DNA of 6,621 bases from an uncultured Acetobacteraceae bacterium (GCA_903839965.1 CAIMEK010000703.1:1-6621), one strand, 5' to 3'. Shown: positions 1-5,465, counted from the first letter of the stretch. Notes: generated by a model not told the origin, from the sequence alone. Numbers and translations are program-made.

Positions 1-162
1 CAGATCGCCTCGGTCGCCGGCCGCAAGCCGGGCCAGAAGGAGACCCTGATCGGTCTCGGCTTGAACAAGATCCGCCGCACGCGCGAACTGGAGGATACCC
101 CTTCGGTGCGCGGCATGATCCGCAAGGTGGCCCACCTGGTTAAGGTGGAGGAGCTGTCCTGA
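1..162 (+). CDS. rpmD: 50S ribosomal protein L30, 3' part (5' end outside window)
   Basis: The window opens inside a reading frame of 53 codons that ends at TGA 160-162. The protein starts QIASVAGRKPGQKETL and continues IGLGLNKIRRTRELEDTP, then a C-terminal RGMIRKVAHLVKVEE. This is the bacterial L30 pattern: a GRK-x-x-Q-x-x-TL-x-GLGLNK core followed by a DTP-x-RGM-I-x-KV-x-HLV end. L30 is a small protein of the large ribosomal subunit, usually about 60 residues, so roughly 8 to 11 N-terminal residues lie upstream of the window. Only 34 bases separate it from rplO, as in the spc operon of most bacteria (rpsE-rpmD-rplO-secY), so co-transcription is expected. Identity is secure from sequence and neighbours; nothing odd is seen in the visible part. 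Confidence 0.95.
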   Translation, partial: QIASVAGRKPGQKETLIGLGLNKIRRTRELEDTPSVRGMIRKVAHLVKVEELS

Positions 163-196
163 CGCGCGCGCCGCGCCGGGACGGAAGGAAACTGTG

Positions 197-688
197 ATGA
201 AGCTGAACGAACTGCGCGACAAGCCCGGCGCGCGCCGCAGGTCCAAGCGGCTTGGCCGCGGCATCGGCTCGGGCAAGGGCAAGACCTCGGGCAAGGGCGT
301 GAAGGGCCAGAAGGCCCGCGAGGGCGTGGCGCTGAACGGCTTCGAGGGCGGCCAGATGCCGATCTATCGGCGGCTGCCCAAGCGCGGCTTCTTCAGCCGC
401 AACCGCAAGGAATACGCGCCGGTGAACCTGAGCGCGCTGACCAAGGCCATCGAGGCCGGTCGCGTCGATGCCGGGCAACCCATCACCGAGGCAACCCTGC
501 GCTCCGCCGGCCTGGTGCGCGGCGGCAAGGCCATCGGGGTTCGCCTGCTGGCCAGCGGCGAATTGACCAAGGCGGTCACCATCACCGTCTCCGGCGCTTC
601 GGCGGCGGCGGTCGCGGCGGTCGAGGCGGCGGGCGGCAAGATCACCACCACGGTCCCCGCCAAGGTGAAGGCGGCCCCGGCCAGCTGA
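197..688 (+). CDS. rplO: 50S ribosomal protein L15
   Basis: L15 is a large-subunit protein that binds 23S rRNA and joins late in assembly. The 163-residue product has the typical basic, glycine-rich N-terminus: MKLNELRDKPGARRR, then GRGIGSGKGKTSGKG at residues 20-34 and KGQKAR just after. The middle has PIYRRLPKRGFF (55-66). The C-terminal family motif AAAVAAVEAAGGKI lies near residues 137-150, followed by a short Ala/Lys/Pro tail. Length is normal for the family (about 145-165). ATG 197 is preferred over the adjacent in-frame GTG 194 because homologues begin MKLNEL and the GGAAGG at 183-188 sits 8 bases before the ATG. It lies between rpmD and secY, as in the spc operon. No anomaly seen. Confidence 0.97.
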   Translation: MKLNELRDKPGARRRSKRLGRGIGSGKGKTSGKGVKGQKAREGVALNGFEGGQMPIYRRLPKRGFFSRNRKEYAPVNLSALTKAIEAGRVDAGQPITEATLRSAGLVRGGKAIGVRLLASGELTKAVTITVSGASAAAVAAVEAAGGKITTTVPAKVKAAPAS

Positions 689-695
689 GGCTTGC

Positions 696-716
696 GCCGT
701 GCCCCGTGGGCGCGGC
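696..716 (+). other. Stem-loop in the rplO-secY gap (9-bp stem, 3-base loop)
   Basis: GCCGTGCCC (696-704) pairs with GGGCGCGGC (708-716) across a CGT loop, with one G-U pair. It starts 7 bases after the rplO stop. It is followed by AAAAT, not a run of T, so it does not look like an intrinsic terminator on either strand. It could protect or help process the mRNA between rplO and secY, but that is inference, and GC-rich sequence makes stems by chance fairly often. Confidence 0.45.
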
Positions 717-732
717 AAAATGCGGACAACCG

Positions 733-765
733 GCGGCGCCCCCGGAACCACCCGTGCGGCGCCGC
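733..765 (+). other. Inverted repeat just upstream of the secY ribosome binding site
   Basis: GCGGCGCC (733-740) is complementary to GGCGCCGC (758-765), giving an 8-bp stem with a 17-base loop. The right arm ends about 10 bases before the weak GGGA (775-778) that precedes secY. Each arm also contains the self-complementary GGCGCC, so other pairings are possible. A role in controlling secY translation is a guess. Confidence 0.35.
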
Positions 766-785
766 TCTCGTAACGGGAACCCCTC

Positions 786-2132
786 ATGGCTTCGGCAGCC
801 GAACAGCTCGCGGCAAATCTCAACCTCGGTGTGCTCTCCAAGGCGACCGAACTGAAGAAGCGCATCTGGTTCACGCTGGGTGCGCTGCTGGTCTATCGCG
901 TCGGCACCTACGTCCCGGTGCCGGGGGTCGACGCCTCGGTGATGGGCGAAATGCTGGCGCAGCATGGCGGCGGCATCCTGGCCATGTTCGACATGTTCAG
1001 CGGCGGCGCGCTCGGGCGCATGACCGTGTTCGCGCTCAACATCATGCCCTACATCAGCGCCAGCATCATCATCCAGCTGATGACGGCGGCGGTGCCCACC
1101 CTGGAGGCGCTGAAGAAGGAAGGCGAGCAGGGCCGCAAGAAGCTCAACCAGTACACCCGCTACCTCACCGTGGTGATCGCCATATTCCAGTCCTACGGCA
1201 TCGCCGTGGGGCTGGAGAGCATGCGCGGCACCTTCGGCGCGGCGGTGGTCGATCCGGGCATGTTCTTCCGGCTGTCCTGCGTCATCAGCTTGGTCGGCGG
1301 CACCATGTTCCTGATGTGGGTGGGCGAGCAGATCACCGCCCGCGGCATCGGCAACGGCACCAGCCTGATCATCATGGCCGGCATCGTCGCCAACGTGCCG
1401 CATGCGCTCGGCAGCCTGCTGGAACTCGGCCGCACCGGCGCGCTCAGCCCGGTGTTCATCCTGGTGTTCCTCATCGTAGCCGTGGCGGTGGTGGGCTTCG
1501 TGGTGTTCATGGAGCGGGCGCAGCGCCGCATCGTGGTGCAGTACCCCAAGCGCCAGGTGGGCAACCGCATGTTCGGCGGCGACTCCACCCACATGCCGCT
1601 CAAGCTGAACACCTCGGGCGTCATTCCACCGATCTTCGCCAGTTCCATCCTGCTGATCCCGGCCACCGTCGCCGGCTTCTCCGGGGCCAGCGGCGATATC
1701 GGCTGGGTGGGCACCATCACCAACCTGCTGTCGCGCGGGTCGTGGCTCTACATGGCGACCTACGCGAGCATGATCATATTCTTCAGCTATTTCTACACGG
1801 CGGTCGTGTTCAACCCGGTGGAAACCGCCGACAACCTCAAGAAGTACGGTGGCTTCATCCCGGGCATCCGCCCCGGCTCGGCCACGGCGGACTATTTCGA
1901 CTACGTGCTCACGCGCCTGACCACGGTCGGCGCGCTATATGTGGTCGGGGTCTGCCTGCTGCCTGAATTGCTCATCGGCACCTACGGCCTGCCATTCTAC
2001 TTCGGCGGCACCAGCCTGATGATCATCGTGTCGGTGACCATGGACACGGTTACCCAGATCCAGTCGCATCTGCTCGCGCACCAGTACGAGGGTCTGATCA
2101 AGAAGGGGCGCGTCAAGGGTCGGGGCCGATGA
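786..2132 (+). CDS. secY: Protein translocase subunit SecY
   Basis: SecY is the channel-forming inner-membrane subunit of the SecYEG translocon, which moves unfolded proteins across or into the membrane with SecA or the ribosome. The 448-residue product has about ten hydrophobic segments, the first around residues 27-44 (RIWFTLGALLVYRVGTYVPV). The plug region follows it (GGGILAMFDMFSGGALGR, about 61-78), then the second helix (NIMPYISASIIIQLM). The conserved GIGNGTS is at 187-193, QYPKRQ at 252-257 and GVIPPIFA at 278-285. The cytosolic loop FIPGIRPG at 357-364 includes the conserved Arg (R362) involved in SecA/ribosome contact. Length is normal (430-450). Start ATG 786 has only a weak GGGA 7 bases upstream. 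The stop overlaps the adk start (ATGA, 2129-2132), implying translational coupling. rpmJ, which often follows secY elsewhere, is absent. Confidence 0.98.
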   Translation: MASAAEQLAANLNLGVLSKATELKKRIWFTLGALLVYRVGTYVPVPGVDASVMGEMLAQHGGGILAMFDMFSGGALGRMTVFALNIMPYISASIIIQLMTAAVPTLEALKKEGEQGRKKLNQYTRYLTVVIAIFQSYGIAVGLESMRGTFGAAVVDPGMFFRLSCVISLVGGTMFLMWVGEQITARGIGNGTSLIIMAGIVANVPHALGSLLELGRTGALSPVFILVFLIVAVAVVGFVVFMERAQRRIVVQYPKRQVGNRMFGGDSTHMPLKLNTSGVIPPIFASSILLIPATVAGFSGASGDIGWVGTITNLLSRGSWLYMATYASMIIFFSYFYTAVVFNPVETADNLKKYGGFIPGIRPGSATADYFDYVLTRLTTVGALYVVGVCLLPELLIGTYGLPFYFGGTSLMIIVSVTMDTVTQIQSHLLAHQYEGLIKKGRVKGRGR

Positions 2133-2785
2133 ACCTCATTCTTCTTGGGCCGCCGGGTGCCGGCAAGGGCACCCAGGCCAAGCGCCTGCAGGACCGCTAC
2201 GGCATCGTGCAGATCTCCACCGGCGACATGCTGCGCGGCGAAGTGGCCGCCGGCACCGAGATCGGTCGCGAAGCCAAGGCGGTCATGGAGGCCGGCAAGC
2301 TGGTCTCCGACGACATCCTGATCCGCATGCTCGGCGCGCGCATCACCCGCCCGGATTGCGCCCGCGGCTTCATCCTCGACGGCTTCCCGCGCACCGTGCC
2401 GCAGGCCGCGGCGCTGGACCGCCTGCTGGCGGAGAAGGCGCTGAAGCTCGATGCCGTGGCGGAACTGCGGGTCGACGACGGCGCCCTCGTGGACCGCATC
2501 GCCGGCCGCTACACCTGCGCCAAGTGTGGCGCCGGCTACCACGACAGCTTCCAGAAGCCGAAGCGCGAGGGGGTCTGCGACACCTGCGGGGCCAGCGAGT
2601 TCATCCGCCGCGCCGACGACAACCGCGCAACCGTGATCGCCCGCCTGGAGGCCTATCACCGCCAGACCGCGCCGATCCTGCCGCACTACGCGGCGCAGGG
2701 AAAATTGCGGACGGTCGACGGCATGGCCGAGATCGACGAGGTTTCCCGCCAACTGAACGCGATCCTGGATCCCATCGCGGCGTAA
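2129..2785 (+). CDS. adk: Adenylate kinase with a four-cysteine (zinc-type) LID
   Basis: Adenylate kinase catalyses ATP + AMP = 2 ADP in the cytoplasm. The 218-residue protein begins MNLILLGPPGAGKGT with the P-loop at residues 7-15. The AMP-binding region has STGDMLRGE (30-38, Arg36). The signature GFILDGFPRT is at 80-89 (Arg88). GRYTC opens the LID domain at about 126-130, and RRADDN (160-165) and the Arg at 172 complete the phosphate-binding arginines. The LID has Cys130-x2-Cys133 and Cys150-x2-Cys153, the set that binds structural zinc in Gram-positive and many alphaproteobacterial enzymes and is replaced by polar residues in E. coli. Zinc binding is inferred from these residues. This is the long (LID-containing) form at usual length. 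The start lies inside the secY stop; AAGGG at 2115-2119, within secY, is a possible ribosome binding site 9 bases upstream. Confidence 0.97.
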   Translation: MNLILLGPPGAGKGTQAKRLQDRYGIVQISTGDMLRGEVAAGTEIGREAKAVMEAGKLVSDDILIRMLGARITRPDCARGFILDGFPRTVPQAAALDRLLAEKALKLDAVAELRVDDGALVDRIAGRYTCAKCGAGYHDSFQKPKREGVCDTCGASEFIRRADDNRATVIARLEAYHRQTAPILPHYAAQGKLRTVDGMAEIDEVSRQLNAILDPIAA

Positions 2786-2860
2786 CCGGCGCAGTGTTGC
2801 GACGGGCCTGGCCAACGTTCGGACATGGCTGCACCATCACGATAATTTGAACTGTCCGCG

Positions 2861-2888
2861 TTGACTCGCTTCGGCTCGCCGCTATAGT
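2861..2888 (+). promoter_or_regulatory. Predicted sigma70-type promoter for the alpha operon
   Basis: TTGACT (2861-2866) and TATAGT (2883-2888) are separated by 16 bases, each matching five of six consensus positions. The form TTGAC...CTATAG is common for alphaproteobacterial housekeeping promoters. An AT-rich patch (GATAATTTGAA, 2841-2851) lies just upstream and stands out in this GC-rich window. The bases after the -10 are very GC-rich (TGCGCCCCC), a discriminator type known from stringently controlled rRNA and ribosomal-protein promoters. The start of transcription should fall around 2893-2899. It lies in the 233-base gap after adk and would drive rpsM-rpsK-rpoA-rplQ. Confidence 0.75.
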
Positions 2889-2892
2889 GCGC

Positions 2893-3018
2893 CCCCTCGG
2901 CGGCCCCACCTTCGTGCGGGCCGTCACTGCGTATTACCGGAGCCCGAGGGGTAGCCCGACGCCAGGCGCGTGCGCCGGGACGACGGGGGCCGTCCCCGCC
3001 TTGAAGGAGTAAGTGGGT
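2893..3018 (+). promoter_or_regulatory. Structured 5' leader of the alpha operon (rpsM leader)
   Basis: About 120 bases lie between the predicted promoter and rpsM. Several stems can be drawn. CCCCTCGG (2893-2900) pairs with CCGAGGGG (2944-2951) as an outer stem. Inside it CGGCCCCAC (2901-2909) pairs with GTG-C-GGGCCG (2914-2923) around a CTTC loop with one bulged C. GGCG/CGCC forms a small hairpin at 2965-2976. GGGACG (2977-2982) pairs with CGTCCC (2991-2996) right before the Shine-Dalgarno sequence at 3005-3009. In E. coli the leader at this place binds S4 for feedback control; here the S4 gene is not in the operon, so if the leader regulates, the ligand is unknown. The outer stem needs transcription to start at or before 2893, or read-through from adk. 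Confidence 0.5.
3005..3009 (+). promoter_or_regulatory. Shine-Dalgarno sequence that decides the rpsM start
   Basis: AGGAG (with a preceding GA, GAAGGAG 3003-3009) is the strongest ribosome binding site in the window. It stands 9 bases before TTG 3019 but only 3 bases before GTG 3013, so spacing favours the TTG as start. The stem at 2977-2996 ends eight bases upstream. Confidence 0.75.
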
Positions 3019-3396
3019 TTGGCCCGTATTGCCGGCGTGAATATCCCGACCAACAAGCGGGTGACGATCAGCCTGCGCTACATTTATGGAATCGGACCGA
3101 CCAAGGCGCGCGACATCTGCGCCAGGCTCGGCATCACCGGCGAACGCCGCGTCAATCAGCTTTCCGACGACGAGGTGCTGAAGATCCGCGAGATCATCGA
3201 CCGGGAATACCGCGTCGAGGGCGATCTGCGCCGTGAAGTGGCGATGAACATCAAGCGGTTGATGGATCTCGGCTGCTACCGCGGCCTGCGCCATCGCCGT
3301 GGCCTGCCGGTGCGTGGCCAGCGCACCCACACCAACGCCCGCACCCGCAAGGGCAAGGCGGTGGCGATCGCCGGCAAGAAGAAGGTGACGAAGTAG
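3019..3396 (+). CDS. rpsM: 30S ribosomal protein S13, probable TTG start
   Basis: S13 sits in the head of the 30S subunit, contacts the P-site tRNA and forms bridges to the 50S subunit. From TTG 3019 the product is 125 residues and begins MARIAGVNIPTNKRV, exactly where S13 proteins normally begin. The helix-two-turn-helix core follows (YIYGIGPTKARDIC, 21-34), then LSDDEVLKIREII (48-60), DLRREVAMNIKRLMDLGCYRGLRH (69-92), the family signature LPVRGQRTHTNART (96-109) and a basic tail GKKKVTK that reaches the P site. The alternative GTG 3013 would add two residues but lies too near the Shine-Dalgarno sequence. It is the first gene of the alpha operon here, preceded by its own promoter and leader. 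In enterobacteria rpmJ would lie just upstream; it is absent. Confidence 0.97.
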   Translation: MARIAGVNIPTNKRVTISLRYIYGIGPTKARDICARLGITGERRVNQLSDDEVLKIREIIDREYRVEGDLRREVAMNIKRLMDLGCYRGLRHRRGLPVRGQRTHTNARTRKGKAVAIAGKKKVTK

Positions 3397-3431
3397 GGCG
3401 CCCATCGCCTTCTTCCGTTAGCAGCTCATGT

Positions 3432-3450
3432 CGCCCGGCCCGTCCGGGCG
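3432..3450 (+). other. Stem-loop in the rpsM-rpsK gap
   Basis: CGCCCGG (3432-3438) pairs perfectly with CCGGGCG (3444-3450) around a 5-base loop (CCCGT); one G-U and one G-C pair can extend it to 3430/3452. There is no following T run, so it is not an intrinsic terminator. It lies 14 bases before the AGGA (3465-3468) that serves rpsK. Its function, if any, is unknown. Confidence 0.4.
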
Positions 3451-3478
3451 GCCCAGGATTGGACAGGACAGACCGAAT

Positions 3479-3874
3479 ATGGCGAAGCCCGCCACTGCCT
3501 CGCGCCCCCGCAAGAAAGAGCGCAAGAACATCACCTCAGGCGTCGCCCATGTGGCGGCGACCTTCAACAACACCATGATCACCATCACCGACGCGCAGGG
3601 CAACGCCATTGCCTGGTCGTCGTCCGGTAGCCAGGGTTTCAAGGGCAGCCGCAAGTCCACGCCCTATGCCGCCCAGGTCGCCGCCGAGGACGCCGGCAAG
3701 AAGGCCCGCGAACACGGCATGGAAACCCTGGAAATCGAAGTCAGCGGCCCCGGCTCGGGCCGCGAGAGCGCCTTGCGGGCCCTGCAGGCCGTCGGCTTCT
3801 CCATCACGGCCATCCGCGACATGACCCCGATCCCCCACAATGGTTGCCGCCCGCGCAAACGGCGGCGCGTGTAA
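3479..3874 (+). CDS. rpsK: 30S ribosomal protein S11
   Basis: S11 lies on the platform of the 30S subunit, next to the Shine-Dalgarno helix region, and helps select correct tRNA. The 131-residue product starts MAKPATASRPRKKERKN. It continues with GVAHVAATFNNTMITITDAQGNAIAWSS (about 21-48), GFKGSRKSTPYAAQ (53-66), VSGPGSGRESALRAL (88-102) and the C-terminal signature DMTPIPHNGCRPRKRRRV. The Asn-Gly in HNGCRP corresponds to the site reported to form isoaspartate in E. coli S11. Length is normal. ATG 3479 is chosen over in-frame ATG 3428 because family members start here, AGGA at 3465-3468 precedes it, and the 17 extra residues would cover the stem-loop in the gap. rpsD, which follows rpsK in E. 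coli, is absent; rpoA comes next. Confidence 0.97.
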   Translation: MAKPATASRPRKKERKNITSGVAHVAATFNNTMITITDAQGNAIAWSSSGSQGFKGSRKSTPYAAQVAAEDAGKKAREHGMETLEIEVSGPGSGRESALRALQAVGFSITAIRDMTPIPHNGCRPRKRRRV

Positions 3875-3927
3875 GCCGCTACTCCGCTTCCTGAAGCCGG
3901 TGTCCGCGCCCGCCCGCTCGTCAACCC

Positions 3928-3953
3928 GGGTGCACGGCGCGCGCCGTCAACCC
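3928..3953 (+). other. Stem-loop with 14-base palindrome upstream of rpoA
   Basis: ACGGCGCGCGCCGT (3934-3947) is a perfect palindrome and can fold as a 5-bp stem with a GCGC loop. GGGT (3928-3931) and ACCC (3950-3953) extend it beyond a 2x2 internal loop. It ends 10 bases before GAGG (3964-3967), the likely rpoA ribosome binding site. No T run follows, so it is not a terminator. It occupies the place where rpsD would be in the E. coli operon. Confidence 0.4.
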
Positions 3954-3963
3954 CATCCATGAT

Positions 3964-3967
3964 GAGG
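3964..3967 (+). promoter_or_regulatory. Likely ribosome binding site for rpoA
   Basis: GAGG (in GATGAGG) is the only Shine-Dalgarno-like sequence near the rpoA start and lies 6 bases before GTG 3974. Upstream of the alternative ATG codons at 3959 and 3962 the sequence is TCAACCCCATCC, with no ribosome binding site. This favours the GTG start. Confidence 0.5.
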
Positions 3968-3973
3968 CCGAGC

Positions 3974-4993
3974 GTGGCATTGCAGAAGAACTGGCAGTCC
4001 CTGATCAAGCCCGAGAAAATGGAGGTCGAGCCCGGCGGCGATCCGTCGCGCGTGGCCACCATCATCGCCGAGCCGCTGGAACGCGGCTTCGGCATGACGC
4101 TCGGCAACGCGCTGCGGCGCGTGTTGCTGTCGTCGCTGCAGGGCGCCGCCGTCACCGCCTTGCAGATCGACGGCGTGCTGCACGAGTTCAGCAGCATCCC
4201 CGGCGTGCGCGAGGACGTCACCGACATCGTGCTGAACGTCAAGCAACTGGCGCTGCGCATGCACGGCGACGGGCCCAAGCGCATGCTGCTGCAGGCGACC
4301 GGCCCCGGCGAAGTGCGCGCCGGCCAGATCCAGACCGGCCACGACATCGAGGTGATGAACCCCGAGCTGGTCATCTGCACGCTCGACGAAGGCGTGAAGC
4401 TCGGCATGGAGTTCACCGTCACCGTCAACAAGGGCTATGTGCCGGCCGCCGCCAACCGCCCCGAGGACGCGCCGATCGGCTTGATCCCGATCGACAGCAT
4501 TTACTCGCCGGTGCGCCGCTGCTCCTACAAGGTCGAGCCCACCCGCGTCGGCCAGGTCACCGACTACGACAAGCTGCTGCTGACGCTGGAAACCAACGGC
4601 GCCGTCACCCCCGAGGACGCGGTGGCGCTGGCCGCGCGCATCCTGCAGGACCAGTTGCAGCTGTTCATCAACTTCGAAGAGCCGCAGGCGATCCGCCACG
4701 AGGAGCCGCAAGACGACCTGCCGTTCAACCGCAACCTGCTGCGCAAGGTCGACGAGTTGGAGCTGTCCGTGCGCAGCGCCAATTGCCTGAAGAACGACAA
4801 TATCGTTTATATCGGCGATCTGGTGCAGAAGTCCGAGCAGGAGATGCTGCGCACGCCCAACTTCGGGCGCAAGTCGTTGAACGAAATCAAGGAGGTCCTC
4901 GCCTCGATGGGGCTGTCGCTCGGCATGACCGTGCCGGGCTGGCCGCCGGAGAACGTCGAGGATCTGGCGAAGCGGCTGGAAGAGCCGTTCTGA
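3974..4993 (+). CDS. rpoA: DNA-directed RNA polymerase subunit alpha, probable GTG start
   Basis: RpoA dimerises to scaffold assembly of RNA polymerase (beta and beta') and its C-terminal domain binds UP elements and activators. From GTG 3974 the product is 339 residues, starting MALQKNWQSLIKPEK, matching the usual alphaproteobacterial N-terminus. The N-terminal domain (about 1-235) carries RGFGMTLGNALRRVLLSS (37-54), the assembly/dimer segment, GVLHEFSSIPGVREDVTDI (67-85), and RVGQVTDYDKLLLTLETNG (191-209). After a linker near 236-252, the C-terminal domain has ELSVRSANCLKNDNIVYIGD (263-282) with the DNA-contacting Arg267, then TPNFGRKSLNEIKEVL (294-309) and LSLGM. ATG 3959 and 3962 are in-frame alternatives adding five or four residues. 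It follows rpsK by about 100 bases without rpsD and precedes rplQ by 21 bases. All key regions look intact. Confidence 0.97.
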   Translation: MALQKNWQSLIKPEKMEVEPGGDPSRVATIIAEPLERGFGMTLGNALRRVLLSSLQGAAVTALQIDGVLHEFSSIPGVREDVTDIVLNVKQLALRMHGDGPKRMLLQATGPGEVRAGQIQTGHDIEVMNPELVICTLDEGVKLGMEFTVTVNKGYVPAAANRPEDAPIGLIPIDSIYSPVRRCSYKVEPTRVGQVTDYDKLLLTLETNGAVTPEDAVALAARILQDQLQLFINFEEPQAIRHEEPQDDLPFNRNLLRKVDELELSVRSANCLKNDNIVYIGDLVQKSEQEMLRTPNFGRKSLNEIKEVLASMGLSLGMTVPGWPPENVEDLAKRLEEPF

Positions 4994-5014
4994 GCGGGTA
5001 AACGGAGTCCAACC

Positions 5015-5437
5015 ATGCGTCACGGAGTAGCCGGGCGGAAGCTCGGCGTCACCACCAGCCATCGCTTCGCCATGTTCCGCAACATGGCGCATGCGCTGCT
5101 CAAGCACGAACAGATCACCACGACCCTGCCGAAAGCCAAGGAGCTTCGCCCGGTCGCGGAAAAGCTGATCACGCTGGGCAAGCGTGGCGGGCTGCATGCC
5201 CGCCGCCTGGCCTATGCCGAGTTGCGCGACGACGTCGTCGTGGCCAAGCTCTTCACCACGCTGGCGGACCGCTACAAGACCCGCAAGGGCGGTTACACCC
5301 GCGTGCTCAGGGCCGGCATTCGCTACGGCGACGCCGCCAGCATGGCGATCATCGAGCTGGTCGACCGCGACCCCGCCGCCAAGGGCCTGGACAGCGGCCC
5401 GAAGCCGGAAGTCGCCGAGGACAGCGAGAGCGAATAG
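5015..5437 (+). CDS. rplQ: 50S ribosomal protein L17
   Basis: L17 is a large-subunit protein near the peptide exit tunnel rim. The 140-residue product starts MRHGVAGRKLGVTTSHRFAM, the standard L17 N-terminus. The family signature ITTTLPKAKELRPVAEKLIT is at 34-53, followed by the KGGYTRVLRAGIRYGD segment (91-106) and MAIIELVDRD (110-119). The last 20 or so residues (AAKGLDSGPKPEVAEDSESE) form a low-complexity tail ending in an acidic run, a variable extension seen in alphaproteobacterial L17; the conserved core ends near residue 119. GGAG at 5004-5007 gives a good ribosome binding site 7 bases before ATG 5015. It is the last gene of the alpha operon, as in most bacteria, and a terminator follows 28 bases after its stop. 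Confidence 0.97.
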   Translation: MRHGVAGRKLGVTTSHRFAMFRNMAHALLKHEQITTTLPKAKELRPVAEKLITLGKRGGLHARRLAYAELRDDVVVAKLFTTLADRYKTRKGGYTRVLRAGIRYGDAASMAIIELVDRDPAAKGLDSGPKPEVAEDSESE

Positions 5438-5465
5438 ACGCAGCCCCCTGCGAGCAGCGTGCAGC

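Noticed and set aside
692..721. Possible promoter TTGCGC-18-CAAAAT upstream of secY
   Set aside because: Weak -35 match, long spacer, and the whole element lies within a strong stem-loop; not better than chance.
642..1966. Long alternative frames over secY, minus strand 642-1592 and + strand 692-1966
   Set aside because: Both overlap the clear SecY frame and give low-complexity Arg/His/Gly-rich proteins without recognisable domains.
2818..2846. Second possible promoter TTCGGA-17-GATAAT after adk
   Set aside because: The -10 is good but the -35 matches only three of six bases. The nearby TTGACT/TATAGT pair is far better, so this is left as a weak alternative.
2786..2860. Terminator for the spc-side transcript after adk
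   Set aside because: I found no stem followed by a T run. CGGAC/GTCCG (2820-2824 / 2854-2858) has a loop too long to count.
2970..3236. Small + strand frame covering the end of the rpsM leader
   Set aside because: It overlaps rpsM in another frame, has no ribosome binding site of its own, and its product is Arg-rich shadow sequence.
3428..3478. N-terminal extension of S11 from ATG 3428
   Set aside because: No ribosome binding site precedes it, it reads through the gap stem-loop, and S11 proteins start at the MAKP position.
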